Source: Nemertoderma westbladi
Lineage: Eukaryota > Xenacoelomorpha > Nemertodermatida > Nemertodermatidae
DNA length: 45,912 nt
Assembly (NCBI GenBank): GCA_032718475.1
Contig: JAUCBJ010000653.1
Span: forward strand, 1-45,912
Direction of reading: 5' to 3'
How positions within the stretch are numbered: the stretch's first letter is position 1; each line of letters opens with the position of its first letter. Below are positions 9,861 to 21,030 of the stretch, one piece after another. The position numbers were made by a program, and so were the translations under genes. The notes beneath the pieces are model-generated. The model was not told where the DNA came from, searched no databases, and was given only the letters and a program-made list of their open reading frames with translations.

Positions 9861-12590
9861 TTAAGATTGCTGTGCCAGCTTATCGACAAAATTGCACCGC
9901 CACAACTCCCTATCACCCATGACATTTGCTAGATCATCCGCATCTTCAAGGCCAGTGTCCTTTAAGATGCGACTCAAGAAAGTTATGGGCTGTCCACCAT
10001 GCTTATTCACTCCATGAGGCTGCCAAAGTACAAGATTATGCACTGGCTGGTCCTCACGGCGAAAGCAATGTCCTGCAAAGCGGAGGCGATTTTGTTCTAG
10101 TGTCAAGCTTGGGGGAACCAATGAGACACCTCCAATGTTATATAGTGTCTGGTTGGAGATGTGTGCATTGTACTTGACACAATGAACCCGGCGTAGCATT
10201 CTTGTGAATGTGCCATCCAGAGATTTGGTGTCCTCAGCAGTTAGAGCCCAGCATGGACTCCCATAGAGGAGTACTGGAACTACTGCTGCTCTAAATAATC
10301 GGACCTTAAGTGTCCGATTTATTCTCGGTGACTTCCAAATCCTGGAAAGCCTATTCAAGGCTGCCCATGCCTTTCCCTTACGTATTCGAAGGTCCTCACC
10401 TGACTTCCGGATCCATGATCCCAGGTAACAGAAGTCATCCACATGCTCAAGCATACCATCTTTTGAGCTTATGCTCATCCGATCAGAGACTTGCTGAGGA
10501 CTTTCAAAGTTAACTGTCAAAATTTTGGTCTTTCTGGAGTTAATAAAAAGACCAACACTAGAAGCAGCATGTTCTAATGAGCTGAGGAGCCGTTGGGCTC
10601 CCTCTAGTGATTCTGAGAGTACTCCTAAGTCATCAGCAAAGTCTAGATCAGTTAGGTACTTGGCAGGATTTCCTCGACTTCTGGAGCCAGTAGGTGGAGT
10701 TATCATCACCCCATCATCATTATGATGATCTAAGGACATGCGTAGAACATAGTCAACAACAATTATGAACAAGAATGGTGCAAGTGTGTCTCCCTGGAGG
10801 ACGCCCCATAACACTTCAAATGGTTCTGTGTCACCGTCAACAGTAGACACAAATGTTGTCGAACCAGCGTATACTGATCTGATTGCTGCAATAATTTCAT
10901 CAGGAATCCCATATAATGAAAGTATGCTGCACATACGTGAGCGAGAGATTGAATCAAAGGCCTTGAAGAAGTCAACAAAGATAACAAACTGTCTTTCTTT
11001 TTTGATAACTCTTCAATTATCCTTCTAAGTGCCAAAATGGGCTCCATGGTCCCACGACCTTTACGGAACCCATTCTGATTTCCACGGAGCAGTCTCTCAA
11101 TGGGATCCCTGATGCAATTTAATAGAATTCTATTGTATAGCTTTGCAGCAATCGAGATCAATGAGATTCCCCGAAAAGAACCATAGAGTGTTAGGTTGCC
11201 CTTCTTGGGAACTGGCACCAACTTATTTGTTTTCATTTTTTGTGGGACTCTTGTTGTTCGGTACATGTCTACTATGATGGGATAGATGAGCTTTAAACAC
11301 TCAGGTATTTTAAAGACCTCAGGGGGAACACCATCTAATCCACTGGCACGAATGGTCTTAATGCTCTTTGCAGCAGACTTCACTTCTGCAAAGGAGATAT
11401 CACCAATGGGAATATCTGGGAGTACAGACTCAGACACCTTTACTTCTATAAAGTTATCAGGCAATACCCTGTCATTATTGAGGAGCTTTTCAAAGTGGGC
11501 CTTCCAACCATTGAGGCAATCGGCTGGTGATTCAGCCTTAACCTTGTGGTTGGCTGGCTTTTTCAACCAGCAGCAAGTTGATCGATCTCCATGCCTGGGA
11601 TGATTGCCTGCTTGTCATCAGCATCATTGATGGCATCAACTTGTTGGTTTATTAGCTCCTGTAAATTAACAGAGTGCTGCCTGTTCAGGGACCTAGATGC
11701 AGCCTTAACTGCATTCTTGGCCGCTGTAGTCTGTTTTGAGACGGGACTCTTTCTGCGCCTTGTAGAGGTCATTTCGGCACTTCTGAATTTTGTTGTCAGT
11801 CCAGGGGGCCCGTTTCCTGTTTCGAGGGTATACAGGAACTGTTTCTGCAGCTGCTAACTTAACTGCCTCTGTGAAGGCAGTATAGCCCTCACAGTGATCT
11901 GCCGCCTCAGAGGCAAGAACCTCATACCTGTTGCTCAGCTGTAGTGTGAAGCTGGATCTCACACTTGGCTGTTGCAACAGAGAGGACCAGTCATGCCGCG
12001 GCAAGGCAGATTTCGTTGTTCTGCTAGCATGCAGACTAAGTCTTATCTTGGCCACAATAAGGCGGTGATCACTGGAGAAGGGTCGTAGTGTAAATGCATT
12101 ACAGTCTTGTATAGAGCTCCTGTATTCCCTACGAAACAGGATATGGTCTATCTGGGACTTGTGACCACTGGGTCCACTATGAGTCCATAGCTTTCCAGTT
12201 CGCTTCTTGAACTGGGTTCCAGCCGAAAACAATCCATTTCCAGAGATAAAATCCTGAAGATGGACGGAATTTCGGTTAACACTATTGCTATAGACCCGGG
12301 GCGATGTAGGTGATTGATGCAGACTTGCATTAAAGTCTCCCAGGAATGTTAAGAATGCATGCTGATCCACTCCATCAGTAGCTGCTTGTAGATTCTGGTA
12401 GAAATTTTCCACCTCCTCTACAGGGGCAACACTAGTTGGAGAGTAGCCCACAATCAGAACCACCTTAGGAAACTTCTTAGCCAGTCTTCCAGAACATGAG
12501 AAGTGGCAACAGATCAGATTCACCAATGGCTTTGTTGGTCGGGGTGGAACATGAGAGTAGCCTCCAACTCCAGAATCCCTCTCCCCTCAC
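9861..12590 (-). pseudogene. Broken endonuclease-reverse transcriptase ORF
   Basis: The pieces in order on the minus strand are as follows. The endonuclease part (about 12580-11770) carries VGYSPTS, LGDFNA, SQIDHILF and the terminal SSDHRLI motif. A linker lies in another frame (about 11770-11565). The RT fingers (11566-about 10990) carry YGSFRGISLISIAAKLYN. The RT palm and C-terminus (10934-9861) carry the catalytic LDFADD at 10640-10629 and a YLGSWI-type thumb. The reading frame changes near 11770, 11565 and 10990, so no full-length protein is made. The first part of the endonuclease is missing. The WGVLQGDTLAPFLF motif is typical of a widespread invertebrate LINE group that I cannot name with certainty; RTE-like is my best guess. 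Confidence 0.85.
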
Positions 12591-13249
12591 AATCTGGCCT
12601 CCCTGGTTACCCAGGGTTTGGGCCAGAAAGTTTATCAGGAAAGAGACTCAAATAATTAGTTGAGACAGGCAGCCGGTCAGGAGATAACTGACGCCTGTGA
12701 GGCCGATTGTGTCCGGTAATTCCAATGGCCTCTAGTGGCCGGACCTCCGCATTGCTAATGTAATCCATAGTGAGGGTTGGGGGGTGCTTTTTTGCCGAGT
12801 CAGCTCTCGGGGCAAATACCACACCCTGGTTTGCCATTCCACAGGGTGGGTGTCGCAATGGAGTCAGATATGAGGCCCATCACCCATATCTACTCTGGCG
12901 TACATGACCCACCATTGGCTGTTGCAGCTCATCTGCTGGGTCATGCCCTGTACCCTTGCTGCCAGGTGCAGGTCGCAGTGAAGTGCCCTCAGAGTGGACA
13001 TGAGAACACTCTACTCCTAACCAGCCATTGGTAGATCACCATCTGCCTGGTCAGGCCATATACCCCTGCAGCCAAGTATATGGGTCCTTAATCCAGGACC
13101 AAGTGCGTCCTTATCCCAGAACGAAGGGGGTCCTAGTTACAGGACCAGATTTGCCCTAGTAAGAGGGTCTATGCAGCTACATGTGGCACCTCCTTTATGC
13201 TGCATGGAGGTGGCAATTTTTCTTGATCAATGACCTAGAATACCTGACC
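12591..13249 (-). other. 5' leader region of the decayed retroelement
   Basis: This lies between the broken endonuclease and the right-hand target duplication. It holds a short open frame (12858-12607) that may be the remains of an N-terminal coding region. I recognise no domain. The region has several imperfect repeats of the type ACCTGCACCTGGCAGCAAG, including the CAGCAGATG/CAGGCAGATG pair near 12935 and 13045. Confidence 0.4.
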
Positions 13250-13265
13250 TGATGTTCACCATGTA

Positions 13266-14180
13266 CACCATGACCCGTAATATAGTGTCATTTTCTGATG
13301 ACACGGACACCCCCCCAAATTTTTCTACAAATCTTTATCATATTGCTTGAAATTTGAAACACAACTAGTTTAACTCACCGTGGTTGTTACCATGAAGCCG
13401 GAATTTTCTATTTCGCCTTCAAATTTTTTTATAAGCATTTTAAAAAAGTGTCTTTTGCGAAATCGCACCATCCGTATCATTGCCATTCTTCATATTAGTC
13501 GTAATTTTTTCATATCAATAGAAAGCTTGCGTTGCAAGGATTCCAAATATGTAAGAATGTTTGAATTTCGTTGAGAAACAGCTGAGATATAGGCGTTCAA
13601 AGATTGTAAGAATTATCGTTCGCCGCAGGCCATTTATTATATTTAATAAACACACAATATTCTGGAACAATTTGTTTATGTATGATTAGCTACGCAATAT
13701 AGATATTGTATAGGCATACCACTGTTGCCAACCAACTCTTAAAATAAATAACACGTTCTAGAATTCTGTGTATTTATTAAATAGAATAAATGGCCTGCAG
13801 CAAACAATAATTCTTGCATTCTTTGAACGCCTATATCTCAGCTGTTTCTCAACGAAATTCAGATATTGTTACATGTTTGGAATCCTTGTAACGCAAGCTT
13901 TCTATTGATATGAAAAAAATTACGACTAATTTGAAGAATGGCAATGATACGGATGATGGTGCGATTTCGCAAAAGACACTTTTTTTAAAACGCTTATAAA
14001 AAAAATATAAAGGCGAAATAGAAAATTCCGGCTTCATGGTAACAACCACGGTGAGTTGAACTAGTTGTGTTTCAAATTTCAAGCAATATGATAAAGATTT
14101 GTAGAAAAATTTGGGGGGGGGGGGGGGGGGGTGGGTTGTCCGTGTCATCAGAAAATGACACTATATTACGGGTCATGGTG
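13266..14180. mobile_element. Fold-back element, 915 bp, arms of about 380 bp, TA target duplication
   Basis: The left arm begins CACCATGACCCGTAATATAG at 13266. The right arm is its reverse complement, ending at 14180, and both are bordered by TA (13264-13265 and 14181-14182). The arms match almost throughout (13266-13645 against 14180-13800). The spacer of about 150 bp is AT-rich. A run of C near 13310 and a run of about 20 G near 14113-14132 occupy the same place in the two arms but differ in length. No transposase is encoded. A TA duplication fits the Tc1/mariner group and some other cut-and-paste families. Confidence 0.9.
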
Positions 14181-14182
14181 TA

Positions 14183-14917
14183 ATTGTTGAGTGTTTTCTT
14201 GCATAGACATTGTTGCGCATTTAGCCATAAAATGGTTAATGTGAATCACCATTTCAATAACAGATGATTTACCATGACAATGTTATGGTGAAAATGAAAA
14301 AGTAAATATTCATCTGGAATTACGCCGTAAATGGTAGGGTGTTAACAACTCATGAGCTTCAACAAAGTTATGGTGAAATTTGTAAATAAATTTACGGTAA
14401 AACAAGAATCCTGGGCCAATCTTCCTCAACTAAGATGTGGTATGAACAATAATCCCGATGTATGCTTGCCGTTTCTACCAAGAAGTTTGTTGTAAAATAA
14501 TTCGGCTGACGTTAAAGGAGATAATGTTAAATCCTAATTCAACTTGTCATAGGCCTACTGTATATAAAGCTGGACACAAGAACCCGCCCCCCCCCCCCCC
14601 CCCCCACACGTAGTTTAAATATTGGGAATAAATAATTATGATTGAACATTTGAAAGAAGTCCAAATTATTTCCATTACAAACCAACCATCATTTAATTAA
14701 ATTTCACTGAATATATACCGGTAGGCCTATGTACATACTCTGACTGTGCTGGTGCAACTGTTGGCCACATAATGTAGCTAATCAAATGCATCAGTACCAG
14801 AGTATGTTGAAGCAGAATGTGAACAAACACTGCAATTAATAACAATGTGCAAGGTGATTGCTTAATTATTCAAAACAATTAAAACTTATTATGAAGTTAT
14901 TTATTAGTTATTTATAT
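14183..14917. other. Spacer with a long C tract
   Basis: This contains a run of more than 20 C near 14584-14606 and loosely repeated TTATGGTGAAA motifs at about 14284 and 14371. No gene is seen. Confidence 0.4.
14900..14905 (-). terminator. AATAAA polyadenylation signal of the candidate exon
   Basis: The hexamer lies about 12 nt past the stop on the minus strand. The spacing is short but acceptable for a compact 3' UTR. Confidence 0.35.
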
Positions 14918-15307
14918 TTACAAAACAGAGTACAGTAGACCTAAGTCGACGAGCCTTTTCTTTGGATGGTTTGAAGTCGAGGAGGAACACAAGAACTCGA
15001 AGAATGCATCAGGAAATTTAAAGTTAAGTACATATGTGAAACCAATTGAGAATAACGGCTCATCCAGGGATTGAGTGGAGGTAATTTCGCGTCCCTCGAC
15101 GGACACAATTATTTCTTCCACGCAAGCAACTGATTCGTGGAAAACCACTGTGATTTTTAGAAAACCACTGGTATCAAATTCGTGTTCCTTAAGGATTCCT
15201 CCGTCCTGATCCTGTAGTCCTGTCATCAAAGATTCCTGTTCTCCAAGCTGAGCCTCAGTCAACGCTCCAGGTTCACTGATAGACTGATCTTGAGTGTGAT
15301 GTTGCTC
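14918..15307 (-). CDS. Candidate terminal exon of an unidentified gene
   Basis: An open frame of about 130 codons on the minus strand begins directly after a plausible 3' splice site (TATTTTGTAG, with the AG at 15309-15308). It has no in-frame ATG near its start, as expected of a downstream exon. The stop at 14920-14918 is followed by AATAAA on the same strand at 14905-14900. The C-terminal pattern (GFTYVLNFKFPDAFFEFL, then Lys-rich, then a Leu-rich helix) recalls the C-terminus of SAMD3-like uncharacterised proteins common in fish and invertebrates; that resemblance is from memory and weak. It could also be a fragment captured by a mobile element. No upstream exon was found in the window. 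Confidence 0.4.
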   Translation of the reverse strand, partial: EQHHTQDQSISEPGALTEAQLGEQESLMTGLQDQDGGILKEHEFDTSGFLKITVVFHESVACVEEIIVSVEGREITSTQSLDEPLFSIGFTYVLNFKFPDAFFEFLCSSSTSNHPKKRLVDLGLLYSVL

Positions 15308-15783
15308 CTACAAAATAGTATTACAATAGTTACATTAAAATTCATCATTAAATTTTAAAATTCCATTTTCAATTTTTTTAGTAGGACAAGTCCACTAGGA
15401 CCAAGGGTCCACACATCGGATGTGTGATCTATTAAATTTTATTACATGTGTTGAAAGGTCATCGAAGTAGAAACGGTTTGCACGTTAATTAATTAAAATC
15501 CATTCACACACTGAAAGGTTATTCCAACTTTAGTGTCTGCAAGGCGAACCTTTTTGGGGAGGTTTTTTGGAAGACTATGTTGGGTATTTTTTGTGACATG
15601 ACGTTCATGGGGGGAGGGGGGGTTACAAAATTCGTGACAGAGTGTGACAGAGGGGAGAGGGGGGGGGGGGGTCCAAAATCTTCAATAAAAACGTGACATA
15701 ATTTGTACACGGTCCCTTATGTAGTTAAGCGGCTGTCTCGAATAAATATTCGAGACATTAAATTATTTAACATTGAGTTTAAG

Positions 15784-16054
15784 GTTCCACCTTGGTGTAG
15801 TGGTTGCATTGAATTCACATCTCCTGTAGGTCGTGGGTTCGATCCTCACATGGGCCAGGGCAATTTTCGTTTCGGCACAAATGCTTTAAAGGGACCAGCC
15901 AGGGCGCATCTCTGCCTTGCATCCTTAAGTGGTAGCTAAATGAGTACTGGAGTTTCCTCTGGGGAGTAAAGTTCTGGGTGAACCGCACTGGAAATAAGTC
16001 GTCATACTTTGTGCGTAATCCCTAGCGTAAAGGCAGAAGAAAATTTACTATACT
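15784..16054 (+). mobile_element. tRNA-derived SINE with TTTAAG target duplication
   Basis: The head has RNA polymerase III promoter boxes: A box TGGTGTAGTGG at 15793-15803 and B box GGTTCGATCC at 15835-15844. The spacing is right for a tRNA-like head. A non-tRNA body of about 200 bp follows. The hexamer TTTAAG flanks it at 15778-15783 and 16055-16060. Copy A of the surrounding repeat is continuous across this point, which independently shows that the SINE is an insertion. Confidence 0.85.
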
Positions 16055-16224
16055 TTTAAGCAGCGTCAGGAGTTCAAGAGTACAGTAATTACAATAGCAG
16101 TAACTATGGGATCAATATAGTAAAATACTATAGATCAATTTATTTTGTAACACTACTTACTGTACTGTATACGGGAGGCCCCTATACTGTGAGATATACG
16201 AGAGAATATTGAAATATTGATTTT

Positions 16225-16284
16225 ATTCTTAAATTATTGGTACATTTTTGTTGCTCAACAAAAATGTACCCATAATTTAAGAAT
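16225..16284. repeat. Long hairpin
   Basis: Two arms of about 28 bp (ATTCTTAAATTAT, then GGTACATTTTTGTTG, and their reverse complement) with almost no loop. Copy A contains only one arm. Confidence 0.85.
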
Positions 16285-16785
16285 AAACTTACGTATTACA
16301 TGGGAAATAAACGTAGAACATTATATTTTCAATATTCTCTCGACCCTTTATTAAGGGTCATTAAATTATCTTAAATTATATTCTAATGAGATAAATAGTG
16401 TCAAGTGAGATTAAATAGTGATTAATGTCGTGTCTGCAATAAAATTAAAATCCTATCCGATCCTAAAATCCTGATGCCGATTGAAAGAAATTTACATGGA
16501 AACGATTATTTTTATTAAGCTACGTTTATCTGTTCACAGGAATTATACTCAGCAGGGATATTAATCGTTTGCCACCTGAATTGTAATTTTAATGGCCAAA
16601 ATAAGCCTGTAATCACAGAATTTTATGGTAGCTAGTGTTTTAGGTAGGTTTAGCTAGTAATTTCGACACTGGTTCCGACATCCTACTTCCCTCTATAAAT
16701 ATTTTATCCCCCTATGTAGCTAGTTCTTATTACTATTTGTATAGAAAATGAGAACATGTTAGCTATTCATTTTTAAAAAAATTTG

Positions 16786-16862
16786 TTCTAGAACAAATAA
16801 TTTATGTTCTAGAACAAATAATTTATGTTCTAGAACAAATAATTTATGTTCTAGAACATTTT
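16786..16862. repeat. 21-bp tandem repeat, about 3.5 units
   Basis: The unit is TTCTAGAACAAATAATTTATG, written here only as its two parts TTCTAGAACA and AATAATTTATG. It contains the palindrome TGTTCTAGAACA, a motif that recurs at 17390 and 19695. Confidence 0.9.
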
Positions 16863-17024
16863 TTAGAAAAAAATCGGGATTCTATTTAAAACGCATGGAA
16901 TCGTTTTAAAACTTGTTTAAAATCAATAAAGGATGCTTCAATTACGTCCATTGACCAAATGGCAGCAAATGAAAATTTATAGAACTCTCCCCCTATCAAA
17001 ATATCAAATTGTTGTAAAAAAAAT

Positions 17025-17198
17025 CTTGCCCCCAGTCACCGCCCCCAGTTATCTCGATGGCATGGCCTTGTATATAGTACGCCTTGCCCCCAGTCACCGC
17101 CCCCAGTTAACTCAATGGCATGGCCTTGTATATAGTACGCCTTGCCCCCAGTCACCGCCCCCAGTTATCTCGATGGCATGGCCTTGTATATAGTACGC
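17025..17198. repeat. 58-bp tandem repeat, 3 units
   Basis: Three almost identical units contain CTTGCCCCCAGTCACC and GGCATGGCCTTGTATATAG. They differ at a few positions (ATCTCG against AACTCA). Confidence 0.92.
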
Positions 17199-17208
17199 CT
17201 TGATAAGT

Positions 17209-19310
17209 GCTCGAATAGAATTAGGGCAACGATTTTGAACAATTCTTCGCGATTTTCGCAATCTTCGCAAACGTCGCGATTTTGGCGAAGATTGCGAAAA
17301 TTTCGCAAACGTCGCGATCTACGCGACATATTTTGTGTTTACCAATACTATAGATGGAGCTTCGCAAACGTCGCGATCTTCGCGAATGTTCTAGAACATT
17401 TTTTAAAAAGTAAGAAAATCTATAGGGCCTAATGAAAAATATATTATTTCAAATTTTTCTAGAATAAAATATATTATTAGTTCTAGAGAAAAAAATATTT
17501 TTAAATAAAATAGCTAACATGTTCTATAGTATTATATGACACTATTATTATTAGTATTGTTCACAGAATTCTAGAGTGTTATATATATATACAGACAGAT
17601 GGTATAAAATTGTATTCTAGAAGTCCATGTATTTGTGTAGGCCTTCCAGAAATTTTGCTATCTTGTGCGTCGCTGTACCTATAATGGTATTAATAAATAA
17701 TATTATTAAAGGTTGAGAAATTTTTTTATCGAAGCTCCACCTTTAGTATTGGTAAACACACAATTTCGCGAAGATCGCGACGTTTGCGAAGCTCCACCTA
17801 TAGTATTGGTAAACACAAAACATGTCGCGAAGATCGCGACGTTTGCGAAGCTCCATCTATAGTATTGGTAAACACAAAATATCGCGTAGATCGCGACGTT
17901 TGTGAAGCTCCATCTATAGTATTGGTAAACACAAAATATCGCGAAGATCGCGACGTTTGCGAAGCTCCACCTATAGTATTGGTAAACACAAAATATGTCG
18001 CGAAGATCGCGACGTTTGCGAAGCTCCACCTATAGTATTGGTAAACACAAAATATGTCGCGTAGATCGCGACGTTTGCGAAGCTCCATCTATAGTATTTG
18101 TAAACACAAAATATCGCAAAGATCGCGACGTTTGCGAAGTTCCACCTATAGTATTGGTAAACACAAAATATCGCGAAGATCGCGACGTTTGCGAAGCTCC
18201 ATCTATAGTATTGGTAAACACAAAACATGTCGCGAAGATCGCGCAGTTTGCGAAGTTCCACCTATAGTATTTGTAAACACAAAATATCGCGAAGATCGCG
18301 ACGTTTGCGAAGTTCCACCTATAGTATTGGTAAACACAAAATATCGCGACGTTTGCGAAGCTCCACCTATAGTATTGGTAAACACAAAATATGTCGCGTA
18401 GATCGCGACGTTTGCGAAGCTCCATCTATAGTATTTGTAAACACAAAATATCGCAAAGATCGCGACGTTTGCGAAGTTCCACCTATAGTATTGGTAAACA
18501 CAAAATATCGCGAAGATCGCGACATTTGCGAAGCTCCATCTATAGTATTGGTAAACACAAAATATCGCGTAGATCGCGACGTTTGTGAAGCTCCATCTAT
18601 AGTATTGGTAAACACAAAATATCGCGAAGATCGCGCAGTTTGCGAAGCTCCATCTATAGTATTGGTAAACACAAAATATCGCGAAGATCGCGCAGTTTGC
18701 GAAGCTCCACCTATAGTATTGGTAAACACAAAATATGTCGCGAAGATCGCGCAGTTTGCGAAGTTCCACCTATAGTATTGGTAAACACAAAATATCGCGA
18801 CGTTTGCGAAGCTCCACCTATAGTATTGGTAAACACAAAATATCGCGAAGATCGCGACGTTTGTGAAGCTCCATCTATAGTATTGGTAAACACAAAATAT
18901 CGCGAAGATCGCGCAGTTTGCGAAGCTCCACCTATAGTATTGGTAAACACAAAATATCGCGAAGATCGCGCAGTTTGCGAAGCTCCACCTATAGTATTGG
19001 TAAACACAAAATATCGCGAAGATCGCGCAGTTTGCGAAGCTCCATCTATAGTATTGGTAAACACAAAATATCGCGAAGATCGCGCAGTTTGCGAAGCTCC
19101 ACCTATAGTATTGGTAAACACAAAATATCGCGAAGATCGCGCAGTTTGCGAAGCTCCACCTATAGTATTGGTAAACACAAAATATCGCGAAGATCGCGCA
19201 GTTTGCGAAATTTCGCGATTTTCGCAATAATCGCGACGTTTGCGAAGATCGCGAAAATCGCGAAGAAATGTTCAAAATCGTTGCCTTACTCCCGAATAGG
19301 CCACAGGAGT
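17209..19310. mobile_element. Probable fold-back element enclosing a 57-bp minisatellite
   Basis: The left end (GGCAACGATTTTGAACA from about 17224, then TCGCAAACGTCGCGA-rich sequence to about 17385) reappears as reverse complement at the right end (about 19140-19290). The right end includes TGTTCAAAATCGTTGCC. Between the inverted ends lie about 340 bp of unrelated AT-rich DNA and then the minisatellite. No TSD or coding region is seen. A minisatellite that grew inside an inverted-repeat element would explain the arrangement. Confidence 0.6.
17735..19210. repeat. 57-bp minisatellite, about 26 units
   Basis: The unit is GAAGCTCCACCTATAGTATT followed by GGTAAACACAAAATATCGCG and AAGATCGCGACGTTTGC. 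Variants are CACC/CATC, an ATGTCGCG form that lengthens the unit to 60 bp, a short form of about 43 bp, and CGCAGTTT in place of CGACGTTT. Variants cluster: CGCAGTTT dominates to the right and CGACGTTT to the left, which shows the direction of local duplication. The 57-bp period leaves open frames on both strands (19-aa repeats), and I regard these as non-coding. Confidence 0.95.
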
Positions 19311-19433
19311 AGAATTTAATCTGTAATAATGTAATTCATTCAATATGTGTTCAAATTGCGAATTTTATTATTTTTCACAAAATTTAATTAGCAATTTATG
19401 GAATGGATATACTGTACGTATTGTAGTGACAGT

Positions 19434-20402
19434 GTGGCAATAAGTTATTCTAAGCAAAACAATAAACGAAAAGTTAATCTAATCAGGTTACAGTTTTATA
19501 TTCGAGAGTAGAGTAATCAGCTTTTTTGCGACGATTCTCCCCGGGAAAGGGATGAACAGAGAATCATTAAAGTGCTAAATACTGTTGATATAACGAACTC
19601 ATTAGATTTTAATACAAACCTTGTTTTTTCTACAAAGATGTTCCAGAATAAAAATATTTGTTATAAAACATTATTTTATACACAAATCGCTAACATGTTC
19701 TAGAACATTTCAAAAAAGAAATTATCAAAAAACCAATTAGTATAAAAATTTGGTGGGGGGTGTACACATACTGAACCAGTATCTTATATTTAATATTTGC
19801 TATATTATTATACCAAGGCAAGGTGTTCTAGAACTACAGATCTACTGTAGATCTAGAACGCCTTTGTAGCAAGGTCATCGTAATACAAGGCCTGCTCACC
19901 CCCTTCGATCAGCTGATCAAAGAGGTCATACTTATTTTTTTAACAAAATTATAATATTACATAAATTGCTAGCTACCCATAGTTGCCGACTTTATTGCAA
20001 AGCTGTGTCCAACAAAAGTTATAATAATATGGTGGAACAATAGCTAGTATTTCTATATGATAGCAATGCCATCGTAATATTATAAAGCCTGCTCACCCCC
20101 CACAATCAGCAGATCAAAGAAGTCATACTTATTTTTTAATGCAATTATAATGTTTCAATAAATTGCTAGCTACCCATGTATTTCATTTAATATTCCGATT
20201 TTAATGTAACGCGATTGATTACTTAGGCTACTTACTCATAGGCCCTACTAATTAATTAATTACAATTATTACTGTTAAGATACAAATGCTCCAGAGTTAA
20301 GGAAAAGGAGCAAATTACATTGGCAAGTTATTCTAACCAAAACAATAAACTAAAGTCAATAGAACAGGTTGCAGTTTTGGGAGTAATCAGCTGTTATTTG
20401 CG
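19434..20402. repeat. Diverged duplicated segments in AT-rich spacer
   Basis: Two pairs of related segments occur. 19434-19525 resembles 20322-20402 (AAGTTATTCTAA, AAACAATAAAC, GTAATCAGCT), and 19878-19980 resembles 20072-20178 (CCTGCTCACCCCC, CAAAGA-GTCATACTTATTTTTT, ATTGCTAGCTACCCAT). They point to an old tandem or nested duplication. The rest of 19310-21025 shows no gene. Confidence 0.6.
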
Positions 20403-21030
20403 TTGATTTTCCTGTTGCTGCACGTGTGAACTTAGCCTTTTAGATTACTTGTTTTACTAATTTTAAGCTCAAAAACATCATTTTTCATTGATAAAGTTGG
20501 TTGCGGTATAATGTTGACCATTTCAGTTAAATAATGCTTTACTAAGGGTTTTGACGCTATCTAGTGCCATTATATACACATTCTACCTGTAATAATGGCC
20601 CATTGGCTGTGTTATTCCATTATGGTTGATCTGATATATAAGCTCAGTTAGTTGGATGCCTTACTCTCAGTACATGGTTATGCTGCTGTGGAATTACATC
20701 TGCCATGCAGAGTTGTAACTGCCGGTCGGTCATGTTTTTGATGACTGGCAATTATTACATGTCTAAGTCTAATATCTGGAGTTTAACATTTGAACTAAAT
20801 TCATTGTTAATAATTGAATTATATTTATCCGTTGTTATATTTGATATTCTGCTAGTAAACTCAATTTGCTGGTATTATTTGATCAATATATCATATGATA
20901 TTATAATATGTTAATATTAATGTCTAATTTAATAAATAATTAATATATGGCGATATTTCACACCATTATTGTAAGCAAAGCTCTTATTATTAACTATATC
21001 ACCATTGAGAGTTGTCACAAATTGAATACC

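Larger units (their letters stand above)
9807..13249 (-). mobile_element. Decayed endonuclease/RT retroelement with 12-bp target duplications
   Basis: The 12-bp sequence TGATGTTCACCA occurs at 9795-9806 and again at 13250-13261, directly flanking the element. On the minus strand the element ends in (TAG)8 (9830-9807), a microsatellite tail of the kind many RTE-, I- and CR1-like LINEs carry. Coding remains fill 12590-9861. The 5' part (13249-12600) is less AT-rich and holds no intact ORF. The 5' edge given by the duplication suggests a nearly full-length insertion that later collected frameshifts. Confidence 0.85.
15424..16360. repeat. Interspersed repeat, copy B, split by a SINE
   Basis: This is the homologue of copy A at 8979-9445. 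It is longer because of a SINE (15784-16054), a G-rich tract near 15610-15672 and an extra hairpin at 16225-16284. Its right part shares TTACATGGGAAATAAACGTAG and the ATATTCTCTC...ACCCTTTATTAA end with copy A. Confidence 0.7.

Noticed and set aside
17735-19210. CRISPR array
   Set aside because: The units are joined head to tail with no unique spacers, in eukaryotic DNA.
17706-19319. Many overlapping open frames on both strands (19-aa repeats such as VCEAPPIVLVNTKY)
   Set aside because: They all come from the 57-bp minisatellite, whose period is 19 codons. Frames start and stop with unit variants and have no flanking gene structure.
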